Of a stretch of 64,000 nt of DNA, positions 62,041 to 64,000 are shown in pieces. Source of the DNA: Zhengitettix transpicula (lineage: Eukaryota > Arthropoda > Insecta > Orthoptera > Tetrigidae); assembly GCA_037074705.1 (NCBI GenBank), contig CM073592.1:51568129-51632128 (forward strand), given 5' to 3'. The notes under the pieces are model-generated. The model did not search any database, was not told the origin of the DNA, and worked only from the letters and a program-made list of their open reading frames with translations. The translations under genes and the position numbers were made by a program. Positions within the stretch are counted from its first letter, which is position 1; the number at the start of each line of letters is the position of its first letter.

Positions 62041-62516
62041 TGATTTGTTTTCAAGTATGGAGAATTAATAAACGATTAAATATATTTTTTTATTTAGTAC
62101 CTATTTCTGTTATTTTGTAATTATGAAAAGTCCCGATATAATTTTAAAAAATTTAAAAGTATGTAAGTTTCCAGTCCACTTTGATTTGCTTATGATAAAA
62201 TGTCAGAACTGAGATAAGTTGATCTCTGAATCAATTGGACGACTGGAGTAAATGTTTAAAAGCAGATTTATTTCCGTGAAGGAATTAACCCGAATATATG
62301 CGTGGAGACGAACTAAAACATTGGCACAATGAAAGAGACTTGGGCAATTCCAAGCCATGAAGAATGCGACGATGTTGAGGTTCCTGCATTTTCTATTTTG
62401 TCTGCGATAATAAATCAAGGTTGTCAATTGGATTAAAATTATGGATGCGTCTATTTTTTAAGAACTGTACTTAATAGGAACCACTATTTTAATTTAACTG
62501 AATTATTGTTTGTCAG

Positions 62517-63276
62517 GTGGGCGTTCATTTTGGCTGCAGTCTCATCAATTGTCCTGACCAACACAGCTGCTCAGCAATGCATGGGTTGCACATACGACGG
62601 GAACCGCGCAGATTGTGCCTACCTAGATCTCACTTTCGTGCCGATCTGCCTTCCTCCGACCACGACCGAGTTGTATTTCGTTTTCAACAATCTATCAACT
62701 CTTCAAGGAGACGCGTTCAAGGGTCTAACTAAAATAGATCGCTTAGATTTGGGTACCTGCAACATCAACACTTTACCTGAGGAAGTCTTCAGCTACTTGC
62801 CTAATCTTGGTTTCCTGGATCTCGAACACAACCAGATAACACATCTGCCGGATAACTTGTTCGCCAGTAATACTAAGTTAAGCTTCCTTGTCCTGTCCCA
62901 CAATAATCTCACAACAATCAACCCTGTGGTCCTGAATCCTTTAAAAGACCTAGGTTATCTGTACGTATTAAGCAATAACTTACAAACCCTTGAGGACAAC
63001 AGAACATTCTTGTATAACACGGAACTGAGAAACGTTGACTTGAGCTACAACGACCTCAAGACCATGGACAAATCACTGTTCTCCACCAACAGCTACATTG
63101 AGATGTGGATTCCAGGAAACCAGTGGCATTGCGACTGCGTTATAACGGACTTGCTGGCGTACTTTAGGACCGTGTATATCTCATTCCCTCCTTACTATTA
63201 TCCCAAGTGCCACTCTCCCCCCGAGCTGGACGGTCTTTACTGGACTGAGATTGACCCTCAGCCTTGTACCCCCTAA
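62517..63276 (+). CDS. Secreted leucine-rich-repeat protein, paralogue 2 (main exon)
   Basis: This exon carries all of the coding sequence except the first two bases. Spliced to AT at 61139-61140, it gives a 253-residue protein beginning Met-Trp-Ala-Phe. Residues 1-19 are a signal peptide. Cys 22, 25, 34 and 45 form the N-terminal cap, about six LRRs follow, and the LRRCT has WHCDC at 204-208 with Cys 232 and 251. Cys 82 is an extra cysteine absent from paralogue 1. Sequons are NLS, NLT and NRT. The mature part aligns with paralogue 1 over 234 residues without a gap, about 45% identical by hand count. The exon itself has no usable ATG before the signal peptide: the in-frame codon at 62506 is TTG inside the acceptor (tttgtcag), so an upstream exon is required. 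Extracellular binding protein of unknown ligand. Confidence 0.9.
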
Positions 63277-63317
63277 TATTTGTAAATGAAACACGAATCT
63301 ACATACATGTAACGCCT

Positions 63318-63323
63318 AATAAA
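63318..63323 (+). terminator. Polyadenylation signal of LRR paralogue 2
   Basis: AATAAA lies 42 bases after the stop codon and is followed by a T/GT-rich stretch. The 3' UTR would be only about 60-70 bases. Confidence 0.7.
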
Positions 63324-64000
63324 AGATTTTGATATTTTTAATCCGGTGTTTTAATTTTATAATTAATCATTAAACTGAAACTCGAGCCACTTGAACGTAT
63401 CTCTCTCATTTAACATCGTTAACAAGAGTGCCATGATTAAAACAAAAACGCCAGTAATTGAAATTAAATTGTATTAAAGTATCAGGATGGAAAAATCTCA
63501 ACCGGACCAGTAATCGATTTGGGAGAAAATCTCTACTTTGATTCAACATAATTAATATTGAAAGTGTGACGAGTTTTTTAATATTTTTTCCGTCTTGCAA
63601 AATAGGATTCGAGTCCAAACAGGTGCAAAGACTTTGAGATATAAATAAACAAATCTCTATATATTCCTTGTTCTTCAGTTTCATAGATGTGAAGCTCACA
63701 ATAAACGCAATATTTAAAACCTCTTAAATCTGCGTACGTTATTCTTCTGATTATACGATGGATTCTTTAACCATCTAAGGCATAAACAATTCACATCTTT
63801 AAAATATATACACAAATTCCGTGCCTAATTATGTGAATACAAATAAATTGTATTTCGACATACATAGGTAACTATTTTCAATAAAGCTGTAAACTGATTT
63901 GTATTTAATTATTCATTCAAAAATGAATTGTCTGTATTAAATAAAATATTTTTAAAGATATACTAAACTTCTTGAACACCTAAAACTACTGTAGAAAAAT

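Noticed and set aside
1..64000. CRISPR arrays, operons, rRNA genes
   Set aside because: None seen. The repeats lack regular spacers, and the gene structure is eukaryotic.

Overview
The window looks like an AT-rich insect nuclear genome. Gene density is very low, introns have GT..AG borders, core promoters are TATA-type, and many decayed mobile elements are present. Retroelements dominate: an A-tailed SINE-like family, Penelope-like (PLE) fragments, gypsy-type LTRs and a Jockey-like remnant. The style fits a large hemimetabolous genome such as a cockroach or termite, but that placement is inference. There are no bacterial features, CRISPR arrays or operons.

Layout. From 1 to about 56 kb I find no intact host gene. 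This stretch holds: a dispersed repeat present twice (2.5 and 34.2 kb, the second copy with a CT microsatellite burst); a 72-bp tandem repeat (7.4 kb); a PLE GIY-YIG endonuclease remnant between long inverted repeats (13.6-14.3 kb); at least eight copies or pieces of the SINE-like family (16.6, 25.0-25.9, 28.8, 31.7, 41.0-41.8 kb); a three-copy 266-bp tandem repeat (22.8-23.6 kb); two arrays of a degenerate ~270-bp repeat (38.2-39.2 and 43.8-44.6 kb); a 92-bp piggyBac-type MITE (45.1 kb); and three related LTRs (46.0-47.2 minus, 49.1-50.1, 55.2-56.2 kb). A possible promoter with kappaB-like sites and a small ORF lies at 22.3-22.6 kb, and a possible MADF-domain first exon at 53.9 kb.

The only convincing host genes are two tandem, same-strand paralogues at 56.8-58.5 kb and 61.1-63.3 kb. 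Each encodes a secreted leucine-rich-repeat protein of about 255 residues: signal peptide, Cys-capped N-terminus, about six LRRs and an LRRCT cap with a WHCDC motif. Both have one 5' intron whose acceptor lies at the start of the signal-peptide region. In the second gene the start codon itself appears to be split by the intron (AT|G).

The most interesting unexplained structure is a set of hammerhead-ribozyme-like motifs scattered over the window, often in divergent pairs or inside inverted repeats. The one at 61.7 kb (minus strand), inside the intron of the second LRR gene, keeps the full conserved core and a perfect 5-bp stem I. A second stand-out is a chimeric retro-insertion at 41 kb that carries sequence transduced from 29 kb.
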